In this document: one piece after another, positions 48,645 to 61,690 of the stretch
Numbering within the stretch: the first letter of the stretch is position 1
How the letters are laid out: each line of letters opens with the position of its first letter
NCBI GenBank assembly: GCA_013397795.1
Contig: VZTJ01002441.1
Location: forward strand, 3,354,980-3,418,979
DNA from: Orthonyx spaldingii
Lineage: Eukaryota; Chordata; Aves; Passeriformes; Orthonychidae
Direction of reading: 5' to 3'
DNA: 64,000 nucleotides
The notes under the pieces: model-generated
The model's input: only the letters and a program-made list of their open reading frames with translations
Told to the model about the DNA's origin: nothing
Database searches by the model: none
Translations under genes and position numbers: made by a program

Positions 48645-49507
48645 TTTTACAAAGAAGTAAAAAAGAAGAATAAAAAGATACCATGTATTTTTAATCAAAT
48701 TGCCTGGATTCTTTTTTCACATAAGTTGCTCTCTTAGAACATGAAAATACAGGGGAACTGAATGATCAAGCAACTCCCCATTAAAAAAATGCAAATAACC
48801 CATTTTTAATTTAAAAGATAAGCTAATTAAAAATAATGGCTGTGGACAGTTCCTGACAAAGCAGTTCAAAAACAAGAACCATGTATTTCATGAGACTTTA
48901 GTGTTTTTTAATTAAGATGATTTTTCATTTTGCCTCTTGGCCTGTGATAATAAAAAGCTGCAATTGGAAACCAAGCAAGTTTTTTTCTTTTTTTTTTTCC
49001 CCATTGAGAAGTATAAAGAAGCAAGACGGATGTTGACTGGTGGGAAGCAAATGAAATCCTAGGCAGTTCCACCCGGCATTAAAAGCTGGCCACAAATTTT
49101 CAATCGGGGGAAGTAAAGAGGAAAACTCACTGCTCATCATCCAGCACTGAAAGTGTCCACTGGCTTTATCTCCCTCCTGACTGTTGGGTTCTCCCCATTT
49201 CAGTGGCACTCACAGCTCTGCCTCTGCCAGAAACTTTTCCTTTGGCTCATCATTTGTTATTTGACCCCCTTGCCTTCTCTCCTATGTCATCTTCCGACTG
49301 CAATTCCTCAGGAACAAAGGAGCTGTCACCAGCTGTGATGACAACAGTGGTGATTTTTGACCAAAACATGGACATACAGAGAGTTCTAACTTCTCTTAAT
49401 GAATACATAAGGTTATTTCATCCTGTCATTAGAGTGGATCTTCTTAATCTGCTTTACACCAGTATTGGTACAGGAGTTGGTAATCTGAGATTAACCAGGG
49501 CAGGGCT
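48645..49507. other. Unique stretch, no gene seen
   Basis: A 102-codon plus frame at 49203-49511 overlaps the next frame by the four bases ATGA, which has no meaning in a vertebrate transcript. No known domain. T runs near 48978-49000. Confidence 0.45.
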
Positions 49508-50065
49508 ATGAGTGGAACAGCAAAGGAAAGACAAAGACACTTTGGCAGCCTCAAAGTGAAGATGCAAGAAGTAAATGTAGAGACCTGGCTCAATCAAGGA
49601 ACAGGCAATACATATGGGCATGGATTTGGCATTGGAAGGGTGATAGGATACCAGGGCATCCTGTCTTGTCCCACTAGCTCTGCCAGTGTAGCAGCAAGGC
49701 TTGGCCTGACAGGACTCCTTGGTCCTCCACCAAACCAGGCTGCATCCAGCTCTGCTGCTCACAAAGCCCAATCTCAGAGTGGACAGAGCAACATGCCACA
49801 GCCTTTATGCACTACTCGAAGACAAAAACCAGTGCAAATAGCCAGCCGAGGTGGATTTGCACCTCTTTTCTGCCAGCACAGTGCTGCAAAGCAGATCAGG
49901 TGCACTAATCTGGACCCTTGTGTCCTCATGTTGTTTTCAAAGACAGCGAGTAGGAACAGGAGACGGGAGTTACAGCAAACAGACATAAACTTAGGAACAC
50001 GATATCCACCTGATCAGTGGAAGATTAGAAGAGATACAAGACATTTCTTGGAAATGTTGTCTTAG
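49508..50065 (+). other. Longest open frame (185 codons), not recognised, probably chance
   Basis: Begins MSGTAKERQRHF in a middling start context (G at -3, A at +4). The product is rich in serine, glutamine and alanine between residues about 58 and 100 and basic near residues 103-108 and 148-153. I see no signal peptide, membrane segment, zinc-binding pattern or family motif. No donor or acceptor frames it and no CpG-island promoter lies upstream. A decayed retrocopy or a non-coding RNA exon cannot be excluded. Confidence 0.12.
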
Positions 50066-51566
50066 TGGCCACACCCCCAACACGAGGAGGTCAAGGGGAT
50101 GAGGGAGCCTGTGTGTGTGAGCCTGCAGGTCATCGATGCAGCTTATGACCAGGAAAAGGCAGCAGAGCCATTAGGGAGCACATGCAGAGATCCAAAAAAA
50201 GGCAAGTGAGCCCTCAGCTAGTGACTCCACATCCTTCCAGTCTGAGGTATTTTGTGATTCAGTGATAATTTGTCTTTCCTGTGCATCTGTGCCATCCAAC
50301 AGTGCTGTTTTACAGCTGTTCAGACAATATTTTATTAACTGTAACACCACATTGAGAAGTCATTGCCTATTTCTAATTCAGTTTTACTCAAGACGTCTCC
50401 CACTTATAGCCACAGTGTATGAACTCACTGAGTGGGAGAAAATGAGATCAATTGCCGTCCAAACTCCTTGCCCTTCAAAGCACTAATTCATGTCCCTATT
50501 CATTCTAGGGCCTATAACCATGGGGTGAGAAAGATTCCCTCATGCATTGGGAAGGTGGGGCTCAGGAGCAATCAGGAAACCTTTGTAGGATTGTAAAATG
50601 TGAGAGACATACCTTGCAGCTCACAGGTCACATGTTATGAATAGAGCCCACAGTCATTATGCAATCAAATTTTATAGACTTTAACTGACTCCTTGAAAGC
50701 AACCTAAGGCTTTTAAAATGTGAGGCATCCAAGAAAAACAATTCTGGAGTATCTGAAGATGCTTGTAGTGCTGCTAAGGAATTCATTCAAGTTGTGTTTC
50801 TTGCTGCAAAATTTATCAGGTTGAGAGAAATACGTGCCTACAGTTTTCCAGTAGAATATTTAGTGGTGCTCACACTTTTCCAACACTAATAGAGAGTCCA
50901 CAGAAACAGCCTGCCGAAACCATTTCCCCTTCTTGGAACGCAAGAAGAGCTGACTTAGTTAAAGTTTATTTTTACCAATTTAATCTTCAAAACTTCAAAG
51001 TTTGTTTTCTGCTGTATTTTTAAAGGCAAAAAACCCAGTCTCTACAGGATTACAGCCAAATATGTGCAACATCGAGGTACACCTGGAAGCCATTAAGACC
51101 TGAAATTCAAATCTTCTGTCAAGGAGGGGTGTGGAAGACTCCATCCTCCCCCTTCTCACTGTTGACACCCTGTTTCTATTAGGGCAACCTTGAGCCAGAG
51201 GTGTTCAAAATAAGAATTCAAACTGCAAACAAACACATTATAAAGAGCCCTGCAGTACTGCTCCAGGGTAGGGTCAGAGGCCAATTATGTCAGGCTGTGA
51301 TAAAGACAGAAACCTCATAAAGAACCAGAAACGTCCCAAAGAATAATATGAAAGATTTCAGGTATGTTTAAGTATGCAGATATTTAACTTTAAAATGCAC
51401 AGGATTCTTGATCATGTTCACTCAAAAATCTTTACTTGAAGTTGAAATAAAATCAATTATTTATTCCTCCACAGTGTCATTCTCTTGAAGCCTAGGCTCA
51501 AGTCCATGGCTTGTTTGGATTTCTTTTTTAAAAACCAAAAATGCTAAGATGATTTAAACTCCTTTT

Positions 51567-51593
51567 TACATACATACATACATATATATTTAT
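51567..51593. repeat. CATA/TA microsatellite
   Basis: About four CATA units followed by TA steps. Short simple sequence. Confidence 0.8.
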
Positions 51594-53320
51594 TTCCTGG
51601 TAAATTGTGACTTGATATAGATATGAGATGCCAGATTGTTGGAAGTAAAACAGAAATTGCACTGTGAACTGCCATACCAGCTGGTAACCACATTTTCTAG
51701 AAAATCTGTGGGCAGGCTGTCTTGAGAAAACAGAATGGGAGCTAAAATTGTTGCTATTTTTGTGTGATAAGTAGATAACTGAAAAGGCAAAACACAACAA
51801 TTTCACTTCAGAAGTGTTAGTTTTCTAACTATTCATATTTTTTTTCCTCTTTACCTTGGCTTTCCCACAAAATGCTTTGTTCACTCTTTCTAGCTTGCAT
51901 ACATAAGTCTACAAAATTTGCTTTTCCTATTCTGTGTATCTTGTTTCAAGCCAGGCATAGTACCCCCAACACTATGTAGTAAAGGAAAGAAAAGAAGAGA
52001 TGGCTGCTGAGCTCAACTTCAGTACTTGCAAGACAGCATCTTTTTTTGGCAATTGTACTGCTTTTAACGAGAAGCACCACAGCACTGCTGCCACGTTTGA
52101 CTAACATGTGGTTTTTACATGAACAACTTGATTCCTCTTTTTTGCATAAAATACTGATTTCCCCATTGACAGAGCAAGCGGCCCTTTGTTTCCTATTAAA
52201 ACAGTTGAGGTCTGAATTGATCCCCAAAAGGCTGGTATGGCACTGCCACAGAATGTGAAAAAACTCCTCGGCTATTCTAACTGCAACTCATGCATGTGAA
52301 ACTAAACCAAATCATTTAAATGAGGTGGGAGACCATCCTTGTCACTGAGGACAAAGAAAACATCTGGAGAAGTTTGGAACATCAAACTGGTTGAAGGGCA
52401 CCACACAATGTCACAGAAGAAAACAAGGGTTGGTTTGCATCCTCTTGGATTCACCCCAAAGCTGCGAATGGTGTCACAAACACCTCAGCTTGTGAGTTAC
52501 CCCCACAAGAGGGTGGAGGGGCTTGTCTCCCCCTCCCTATGGGCAGAGCCTGTCCATCCTCATTCTCCTCCCCAGGCTCCGACCTCTGCTCCATGCGATC
52601 CCAGCACAGAAATAGCAAATACAGGATAAAAAACAAGTCTGGGCTCTAAGTGTCTCTCTGGCCACTGCTCCCAGGTCACTTCCTAAACAGTGAAAAATTT
52701 CTGGCACTCAAAGGCAGGTGGGGGAGACTGTGATAAACCTTGTGTGTCCAGGTGCAAAGCCAAATGTGGCTTTGCTGTCTTTCTTCAGAAAACAGCAAGG
52801 CGGCCCCGTGGGCTCTCCCCTCTGCGTGGCTGCAGGGGTTTCATGGATCCTCACAATCCCACCCATCACTGGCTGTTTAAGCTTGTTGGGGAAACACCTT
52901 TTTCAGTTTAAACAACATGAAGAGAAGGCTACATTAATCCTGTGCCTTAAGCCTGGTAATAGGGTAGATTTGCAGGGAGTAATTCTTCCCCAGCAAAGCC
53001 AGATGGCTGAATGGGGTGAGAGAGGAACGTTTGCCTCTTAAGCATGATTTCATTATTATTATAACTTAAAGAACTGATTGTTAAAGGCACAAGTTTCATC
53101 ACTAAGACCATATGCAGCTGCTGCTAGAAGCACTGTGAAAAAGCGATAAAGGATGAACCAGAGCAGAACTCGTTGTAAGGCAAAGAGACAAACCAAGGTT
53201 GCAACTGATAGAGTTGTACCCTGAAAGTGTAAATAAATGTGAAATGCCAAGGGATTTCATTCCTGAGGTTTTATAAAGACTCTGAAAATTAAGAGAGGAA
53301 GAGAAGGTTTCTTTGCTGCT

Positions 53321-53336
53321 CCACACACACACACAA
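53321..53336. repeat. Short CA microsatellite
   Basis: About seven CA units without interruption. Confidence 0.85.
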
Positions 53337-54289
53337 ATAATCTGCCCTATGAGACTCCATTCATTTTTGTGAATTTTCCCTCTTTGCAGCACATAACCCT
53401 GTTGACACATAGCACCTTGTCTGGGCACCCAACATGAGTGCAAAGTATTGCAGAGGGAAGTGTTTCCTTCCCAGGCATGCATGAGGAGTAGTGGGAACAC
53501 AGAGCAAGAAGGATTAACAGAGGGGGCTGAGGTCTCTCCTAACACCCAAAGTGTGGCCAAAAAGAGCAAAGTCACCTGCTTTGGTAGGAGGTGAAACTCA
53601 TGCTTAGGGCAGGGGAGCAGGGGCCAAATGACTACTCTGGTGAGTCGTCACCGATTCCCACTTCTTGGAGCAGTGCAGTTTTTGTGTTCCTCCCATCCTA
53701 AATTAGGACTTAGATTTTGAGAAAAGCTGCTGTTTCTGAGGACAGCCTGGCCACCGAGGCATTTTACACTGGGTTAGCGAACAAAAGATACTTTTAAAGC
53801 AAAATCTTTGAAGGGTATCAGGAGCAAATCCCATTGTATTTAACGCTGACCTCTGGGACAAGGAATACTGGAAACAACAGCACTAGTATTATCCAGTGGT
53901 CTTAAGGGGATGAAAAGTATTAAAGGAAGTAACAGGCTCCTGTCTTGACTCCTGCTTTCCCAGGCCTGACGTTGGACTAAATATTTGTCAAAAGCCAGGC
54001 AAATACAAACTCACATCACTTCATCTTTAACTCCATATACTTAATTACACATAGAGTTAGCAAGCTAGAGTGTTTTAGTTAAATTATACTGACAGGCAAA
54101 ACTCTCTGTAGCATTTAATACAATTGAGCAAATGTTTTCCCCCTGAAAGTGCCCTGGGAGGCAGAGTAGGTTAACTGAGTTACTTACAATGTGAAAAGCA
54201 CATGTAGCATGTCACCAAATATATTCTGAGTTGCATAAAAGATGTGCCATGTTCTAACAGCTAACTCTTAAACTCTTGGAAATTAGAAA

Positions 54290-54620
54290 CACCTGCCCAG
54301 TGTGCCTCAATGCTATATTTATTTATCAGTGAATATTTATAAGCATTTAAACTACTAATGTTGTTGGCATTGTTAAATCTTGATTGTGAAGTTTGTAAAT
54401 ATTCAAAAGAAGCAGATGTTTACTAATCCCATTTACCTTTAAGGGAAAAAAATGTAAAACTGGAACGAAAGCAGATTGTTAAACTGTTTTCCCAACAGAA
54501 ACAACCAAAATAAATTACTGCAATCTGAAGACTATAAAGAGTGACTTCAAAGGTCAAAGGATTAAAGACAGTCTAAACCATGAAATGCATTTTATTAAAT
54601 TAATAAAACATATGATTTCA
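54290..54620. promoter_or_regulatory. Candidate element with FOX and tandem TCF/DR1-like words
   Basis: Forkhead-type words lie at 54394-54401 (TGTAAATA) and 54417-54423 (TGTTTAC). Further on come back-to-back TTCAAAG (54546-54552) and GTCAAAG (54553-54559), which are LEF/TCF-like. The same bases read AGGTCA-A-AGGATT (54551-54563), a DR1-like nuclear-receptor arrangement. AT-rich, repeat-free, no frame. Confidence 0.33.
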
Positions 54621-54633
54621 CTAACTTAATTAC

Positions 54634-54987
54634 ATGGACAAATTAGCTGGAAAGGAACTTCAGAGCTTGCCATCCCAGATTAGCGCCGGCTGTGGCGAGG
54701 GTGCAGCAGCCGTGCCCCGCTCCCAGCAGCACACACGGCTCCATCCCTGCATGAAGCCTTTTCCAAGGGCAGTGTGGAGGGAAGAGCGAGGAGCTGAACG
54801 GCTGCCAGGGCTCTTCACTGCCTTCAAAGAACTCGGGGCTGCTCCGGGACCGGAGCGCTGGAGCAGGAGCAGCCGGTGCCAAGGAGGCCTACACTTGGCT
54901 CTGCTGAGTAACCAAAACACTAATTCAGTTCTCTCTTCATCTGTTTTAAATCATGCTTTTAAGTGTATTTATGTGATAAAGAATTGA
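54634..54987 (+). other. GC-rich patch with an open frame of 117 codons, not recognised
   Basis: Bases about 54680-54890 are strongly GC-rich with several CpGs (TTAGCGCCGGCTGTGGCGAG near 54680, GACCGGAGCGCTGG near 54848). Frames stay open on both strands (also 54643-54882 and 54660-54920, minus), as GC-rich DNA tends to allow. The plus product is rich in arginine, alanine and glycine with no domain. It may be a small CpG islet or a non-coding exon. Coding status is unlikely. Confidence 0.15.
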
Positions 54988-55039
54988 AGCTGTTTCTTTT
55001 GGCCATCTAAATAATTGGGACACTCTCCTTTTCAAAGAG

Positions 55040-55680
55040 ATTGACATTTAAGTACAACAAGCGCATTGAAAAGTGAATTTTGGCTCGCAGAGCCTTGAAT
55101 TTGCTTAACTCTTTCAGAGCTTAATAGCAGCTTTTCTCAAAGCTAGGTTTCTCAAGGAAATATAAGCCTCCCAGGGATCGATCTTGTTCCCACAGAAGTC
55201 AGAGAAAGTTTGATTTAAAATTATCTCAAAAAGAGCACTGTAGCATAGACTATTTTGCTGAAGCAAAGAAACTATTTCTTTATAAAAGACTGCATTATTT
55301 CATTTATAAAGTAAACCCACTCCCAAACCAAGTGACTGAAAAAGCTACCATTTACTCAAACTACATCAGCAGGGATGACAAAATCTAGGCGTAAAATTAT
55401 GCCTTAACTGGGGTAGTGACGTCTCAGGAGATAACAGCAGCAGAGAAAAACGTGACAGAGCCATGTTTTGCAGGATGACTCTCATTAGCATTGTGAAAGT
55501 TCAGATCCATGTTTTCTTGGTTAATTCACCTGCACAGACAGAGCTGGAAGGAACAGCGCCTCTGCAGCTCCTTCTGCCGTGACATTAAACGTGGCAAGGT
55601 TATCGTTTAATACACCCTCACTGAAGAATTGATCCGTGCCCTTGGAGGAGGGGGTTTGAGTCTCCTTCCCAATACTTTAC
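55040..55680. promoter_or_regulatory. Candidate conserved non-coding element
   Basis: Repeat-free, no frame. It keeps scattered CpGs (AACAAGCGCATTG near 55058, TTGGCTCGCAGAGCC near 55079, TCTGCCGTGACATTAAACGT near 55573, GTTATCGTTTAATAC near 55600) in moderately AT-rich DNA and has TTGGTTAATTCACC near 55518. The texture suggests one or two adjacent non-coding elements, divided near 55250-55400. Confidence 0.28.
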
Positions 55681-55859
55681 AATTTGCTTGGGCAACACTG
55701 GAAACAAATTCTTAAAATTTCTCAAGTAGAAAAACTCAGTAATTCTACCCCCAGTAAAATGAGTTCAAATTATTTATCTTCATCCTTAAGTTCAGTTCCC
55801 TTACAGATGCGTGTTTTGACGATCTATTTCCCTAATCTCTATTTTAGTATTTAAATACC

Positions 55860-55899
55860 AAAAAAAAAAAAAAAAAGGAAGAAAGAAAAAAAAAAGAAA
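55860..55899. repeat. 40-base purine tract
   Basis: Only A and G over 40 bases, with a run of at least 16 A at the left. Could adopt triplex (H-DNA) structure or be the residue of a poly-A tail. No retrocopy body with target-site duplications is visible next to it. Confidence 0.8.
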
Positions 55900-58800
55900 T
55901 AGCTTTTGCCATTTTAGCTTAATATTTGCTCACCAAACTATCACTGTCTTGTGACAGTGAAATAGCATTTTACTTCAACAGCATCATGTGCTCTTCCCAT
56001 TAGTAAGCTCCCCTCAGAATTCACTAAGTTTGTGATGAAGTGATGCGACATCCATAAAAACTGAGGATTAGTGCTGTTTCCAACTGAGAGAATGTTTTGA
56101 AAGGTTCCCCTGATTGCTGTTTCAGTCTGCATATAGATCCTCACACAAAACCACACTTTTTTCTCATTGTTTCTTTGTTTCTTCCCCCCCCCCCCAAAAA
56201 ATAAAATTCTGATGTGTCATCAGCTTTGGATAAGAAAGATGTCCATGATTCCAACATTTTTAATTTTCAAGGTCATGTAGCCCAAATCGTAAAGAAGAAG
56301 CTCTCTTGGGTCTGTGCAGCAGTGGCTGGATATGCAAACAGTCAGGTCTGGAAACAATTTCAGCCCTATTTATTAGGGTTAACCTTGCAGAGAATTGGGA
56401 TTTGTTTTTGTCTAAATAAATGCGAAAAAAAAGAAGAAAACTTTCACTTTTTAGACTGACAATGCAGTAGATTTTCACTTATGCAGTGTCATCTGGCTCT
56501 ATTTCCCCATAAGGAGTCTTCTGGGCCAATGTGTCCTGAGCCAGGAAGACTCTTCCAGGGAAGTCACACCAGATCCTCTCCTGACAGGGGGGTCACAGCA
56601 GCAAGAGAGGACAAAAGGGCCACTCACTTCTCAGCAGGACCCAGGTGTGCAGATCTCCCTCCCTAGTGTTCAACCCCACCTTTATCTGTCCTTACCAACC
56701 CTGGCTTCTGTGTTTGAGCACCACTGAGGCAGCACAAGCCCAGGCTCACACAGGTACCCACCAAAAGTAGGTTTTGCTGTCCCACACCACAACACGTAGC
56801 AATACCTACTTCTGCTAATGGTTGCCCTTAAGGGAGTGAGAAGACCATATTAATAGTAATTCATGTTGGGATGCTCTGAATCAGCAAGACACAAGAAAAT
56901 GAAAATAGCAGCAGCTTTGCATCATTACAACTCTACCCCTTGTGGATTTTCTGCTAGTGGCAATATCCCTGAGCTGGCGTAGACTAAAATATTCTCCTCT
57001 TAATACCATTCTCCCTCTCTTCAACTCCTACACTCAAAGAAAGCTGAGTTTACTAAGTGGCACTACTTTCTTATTTTAATGAATGCATGCAAAGCATATT
57101 TATATGAGTACCAGAGCTCAGAGGTTTAACAACAAGCTTTCTCATTGTAGATCCCACACTCTACTCACTACGTGTACAGTTTGTATTCAAGAGAACCTCA
57201 TACTACAAGTGCAAGCCAGAACAACAGCAAAGCAACAATCCCTGCTTTATACTGCATTAGTTCTACCAACAATCTTCTCGCCACTTCAGAAGGTTAAATC
57301 TTGGGATAACAGTCACTGCTAAAACACAAAATAGCACCAGAGCTTCACAGGAGAACAACTGCGGGGCCCTCACTTCAGCCCTTTGGTGTAACACGTGTGA
57401 GGGTTCCTTTGTCAGGCCGGTGAGATGCTTAACCTTGTTTATCTGTGAATGCAAAACACCATTCCCCATCCAGCAGAGTCACTCTGACCTCTGTGTGGAA
57501 CCTCAGTTCTCCCCATGCAGCATAACAATGCTGCTTTGTGCAGCCTGTGTAAGGCCATGGGAGTCAGGATTTACTGCTCCGGCAATTTAATAATAACCTT
57601 CATCCTTTCTGGCTTATCCAGTTCGCATTCTAAAACAAAATATATAAAATGCCAGAACTTTTTCATTGCTTCTTCTCTCTGTTAACTGATCCTCATTATC
57701 ACTCACTTGGCAGAGATTTCTTTAGACTACAAACACAGGGAGGAAAACTCCAGAAAAAAAAATGCTTGTTCTGCTGACACAAAGTGAAGGATATAGCTTT
57801 AAAAGCTTTCACTGAATTGCCTTTTTGTGCACCATGCAAGAAAAATCAGCCATACTTAACATCCTAAATATTTCTGTGCCCACATTCAAACTACAGAAAG
57901 CAAAGACTACGAACCTTCTAACGTCTGAAAAGAGACATTAGAATAGTAATTTTCTAACCTTTATTCATTGCAGGTGAAGGCCTGATGGGCATTTAACAGG
58001 CATTTACAAACAACTGAAGCAGAGGCTGTGAACTGCAGCAGGCCATAACATGGCAAAGATGGGAACACACAAGAGCAGAGGGAATATTACAGGTCTGTTC
58101 CTGAAATGAGCTGAACACCTATGATCCGTTTAAACCAACAGAAAACACAGCTGCTCGAGCATTCTAGGGCCCAAGCTGTAAATCTGAGCACCAAACACAC
58201 AATCTTTTTCCCTTTTTTTTTCCCCCTGGGGGGTAGTTTGCCCAGGAGTGGCACTTGTGGCATGGTGTGAGTGCATTGGGGCAGGCGCCTTGGCAAGCAG
58301 TGCTCAGCCTGGCCGCGTTGGCTTTGGGGGCTTCTGAGAACGGCTCCTTCCAGTTTCAGCCCCATGCGGTTTCACACCTCGACCCCACAAGTTCACTTTG
58401 AACTTCACGTTCAAATGAATGCAAAATCCCAACACAAAAGACAGTCAAAACCATTGCTTGTTGTGGGACAACTAAGCCTGACTGTGTAACAGATGGTTTT
58501 AAACAAAAAGTATAAATTAATCTCATCTTTTCAGTTAAAACTTCCTTGTAGCCTGCTATGAAAATAGAACATTGCTACTCCTTTAGCTTCAATTTGACAG
58601 TCTCTTAATAGCATTCTGTTTTTCCATGTGCTGGCTTCTGAGTGTAACCATTGAGTTTTCTATCATGGCTGTTCAAATGGGCTCAGGTAGGACGCACAAC
58701 TTCAGTAAGATTCCTTTTTAATTACATAAACCCACAAATAGCATTCCTGCTCTGGACTTGCAGGCAAATCTAAATCAACATTATGCTAGGTCAGTCCTTA

Positions 58801-60149
58801 TGTTGCATGTGCTTGATATTTATATCTGTAACTGTGAGACAGGAAAAGGAATTGCATTTATAAGTAATTAACCAGTTTAATGAACATCAGTCAAGGGAAA
58901 GAACTCAAGTTGAAATTCAAGTCTATGCTTGGCTCCTAATGCCAGAAGAAACTGTGTACATTTGGTTTTCCCAGCAAAGCACACAGGCAATGACTGATAA
59001 CAGCCATTTATTCTATCTCAGCTTGCTATGCAAGTATTTGCCTAGGACTTAACCCTATTGAATTCCAAGTAGTTTTAGAGTTTTACTGGAGGGAAGTTTT
59101 AACCTCTCTCACAGACAGTCCTATTCCAGCACTCTTAATGCTGCTTTGATAACAGCAAAGCACTGGGCTGCTTGTTTCGTGTAGTTCAGAATAACAAAGC
59201 ACTTCAGCAAGTGAGTGCAGCTCTAACCAGCTCTAACTAGAGCCTGATATCTTGTATACTTGTATTTCTGCATCTGATCAACACATTCAGCTTGGGGACT
59301 GCACGAAAAAAGATCAGTCACTTGAATATATAAAATGCCACAGGATATGGAACCAGTCATCTTCAGGCAAAAAATAAAAAATTCTGTTCACAAAATAAGC
59401 TCCTGAACCAAAAGCAAGGCAGGCAGCTACATCTTTGCTAAGCTGTGAAACCATGACTTCTGAAGAATCACGACCTCCTCCTGTATATAGTTGCCATTGG
59501 AGAATTTGTTCCAGCCTTTGCATTCAATATACACTTGCCACATATTGATTTTTTTTTCCTTCAAAGCTAATCTTTTGACTTTCCAACTGCAAAGAAGAAA
59601 TATTGTCAGACTGATTATGAGGAAGCTCACTAACGGTTCACGCATTTGATGCTCTGGCTATAATGTTGTACAAATCCAATGTCATAAGTCCTGGATCATG
59701 TACAAATATAGAAAACAGCATCAAAGTTGCAGCTTTTCCCTGGGTATTGGTCTTTCAGCTTGCAGAAGACTGATTCATTTCAAAACATGCTGGAATAACT
59801 GACTGGCTGCCCTGTAACCCATAAATGCCCTTATATACAAGCCCTTGTATGACATTATTAAATGTCTTGAAACATTTTAAAGTTTTATTATGGTGTTTGA
59901 CATCAACAAGGCAATTAGTGAGACCTGAGACCATGTACTGGTCAGACACAACTGACACCAGAAGCACTTTGTAAAAGTCAATGGTTGTCTTGGGTTTACA
60001 GGCCAAGGGTAAGTGTATGTCCACAGACACACTTTTTCATTTTTATAACTATAGCTAAGGCTTTAAGGAAAAGCCCCTATTCCCCAAATCAACTTATATC
60101 ACTGGTTTCTGATATAAATAACAACAGGGAAGAGATAGAATGGAGATAG
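55900..60149. other. Long unique stretch, no gene seen
   Basis: No repeat family recognised. The GC-rich part at 58220-58390 opens short frames on both strands without known domains. An acceptor-like tract ends at about 57974 (TTCATTGCAG) without a donor partner. Confidence 0.5.
56184..56195. repeat. C12 homopolymer followed by A run
   Basis: Twelve consecutive C then six or so A. A likely site of length variation and sequencing error. Confidence 0.85.
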
Positions 60150-60257
60150 CATCATGGAATGGTTTGGGTTGGACTGGACCTTGAAGATCATCTCGTTCCA
60201 AACCAGGGATGCTACTCACTAGATCGGGTGGCTCAGGGCCCATCCAACACTGACCAC
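60150..60257 (-). mobile_element. CR1 LINE 3'-end fragment
   Basis: Reads CATCATGGAATGGTTTGGGT, GGACCTTGAAGATCATCTCG, TTCCAAACCAGGGATGC and GGGCCCATCCAACACTGACC. This is the reverse complement of the CR1 3' end in the GGTTTGGGTTGG subgroup. Part of the usual block after TTCCAA is missing or replaced. Minus strand, strongly 5'-truncated. Confidence 0.88.
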
Positions 60258-61690
60258 TGAGATGATCAGATCTGATAATAACATGAGTGGAGGAGTGAGT
60301 TTTCACCCAGACTAGCAAAAGATAATAAACAACAAACATATCATTGTATTTTAATGAGGCCTTTCTCCAAAGATATCAAAAAGCAGTTGAAAAGTACCAA
60401 ATATGTTCAAGACTGCCATGAACAGTGCATGGAGAATAAAAGCAATACTACAACTTCTACCCTGAACAGCAGAGTCATTGCCGAAGGTACAGTGACAGAT
60501 CCCTCACATCCAGCCAGCCTGTAAGAGACATTTCAGAACTGATATCCACAATAAAAGCAGGAGGGAGGATTTCCTACATGTTTTATTGTACACAAGCAGG
60601 CAGAAACAGGTTTTTCCCAGACCTCTCAGTATGTACAGGAGCTATCTGTAATCAATGCTGCCGCCACACGCAGCCGAGCTGGCTTTTGGTGGATGACATA
60701 TGTTCCTAATTTGTTTCCTGCATAACCAGAAGGTGTGTTTACTGCTACAAAATCAAGTTAGCATTTACAAAGCATAATTATCTTTAAAAAATGACTTTGC
60801 CATAACTTTCAACAAACTCAGAATAGACTGGAAAAGAAACAAGGACTGCTGTCCCTTATTAAAGTTAACATTTTATTGAGCAGGTGGAAACAGAAGTCAG
60901 CCGTCTGTTCTTAGTTTCTTTCCTCTCTGACCTCTCCTGGGAAGGGATGTATTTTAACAAACAAGCAACAAGTTTATTCTGATTTTTTGGGGTCTTTTTC
61001 TGGTATAATTCTGATTAAATGTTTGGATTCACAACAGTCGAGATCAAAACCAGAAATGTGGGTGTCCTACAGGCTACAAAACTGCCCTACTTAGTTTTCT
61101 AGCCAAAGTTTATAAAATCAGGCTGAAGGTGAAGTATATCATAACTGCAAGACATTAAATGTGAAATTAAGTGACAGATAAGTAATCTAACAAGACAATC
61201 TCAGCTACAAGAGTTTATTCACCTCTGCTTTTCAGAGTCACATCTCCCTATAATTTATGGCACACATATTTTCACAATTTGATGCAACATTTACATTAGT
61301 TTAATCAAACACTTTCAGAGTGCTTGGTTCATTACTTGTGTGCCACTATATCAATTGCACTTTACTTACTTCCCTAATCAAAGAGTATCTGAATTCTTTG
61401 GACTGGACAAATGGATATAGATTTTACAGGAACCCAACAAACTAAATGCATATGCATTATTTTAACTGTGAAGCATTTATATTCCCTCATAGCTCTGATT
61501 TCCAATCCAACTGGCTAATATTATTCACTGAAAAATCATAGTACAGTAATTTAAAAGGATAATAAACACATAACACAATAAATAGTAAAGTTCTAAGCTC
61601 TTGCCGTGCCAATAAAGCTGTGATTCAGTCAAGTTCAACCACGGGTATGGAAGTAAGCCACTCCTAGTCATCAAAATGAAAAAAATCCTA
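60258..61690. other. Unique stretch, no gene seen
   Basis: Mostly AT-rich and repeat-free. A small block at about 60640-60790 keeps CpGs (CTGCCGCCACACGCAGCCGA near 60658) next to GTGTTTACTGC and looks enhancer-like, too weak for its own entry. Confidence 0.45.

Larger units (their letters stand above)
50066..54289. other. Long unique stretch, no gene seen
   Basis: The 157-codon minus frame at 53102-53575 is serine- and leucine-rich with no known domain. The GC-rich part at 52490-52600 opens frames on both strands. No repeat family recognised apart from the short arrays at 51567 and 53321. Confidence 0.5.

Noticed and set aside
53102..53575. 157-codon minus-strand open frame
   Set aside because: Leucine-, serine- and cysteine-rich product without any domain I know. 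It overlaps a CA microsatellite and another frame and has no splice context.
55860..55899. Purine tract considered as a retrocopy poly-A tail
   Set aside because: No gene-like body, polyadenylation signal at the right distance or flanking target-site duplication could be seen.
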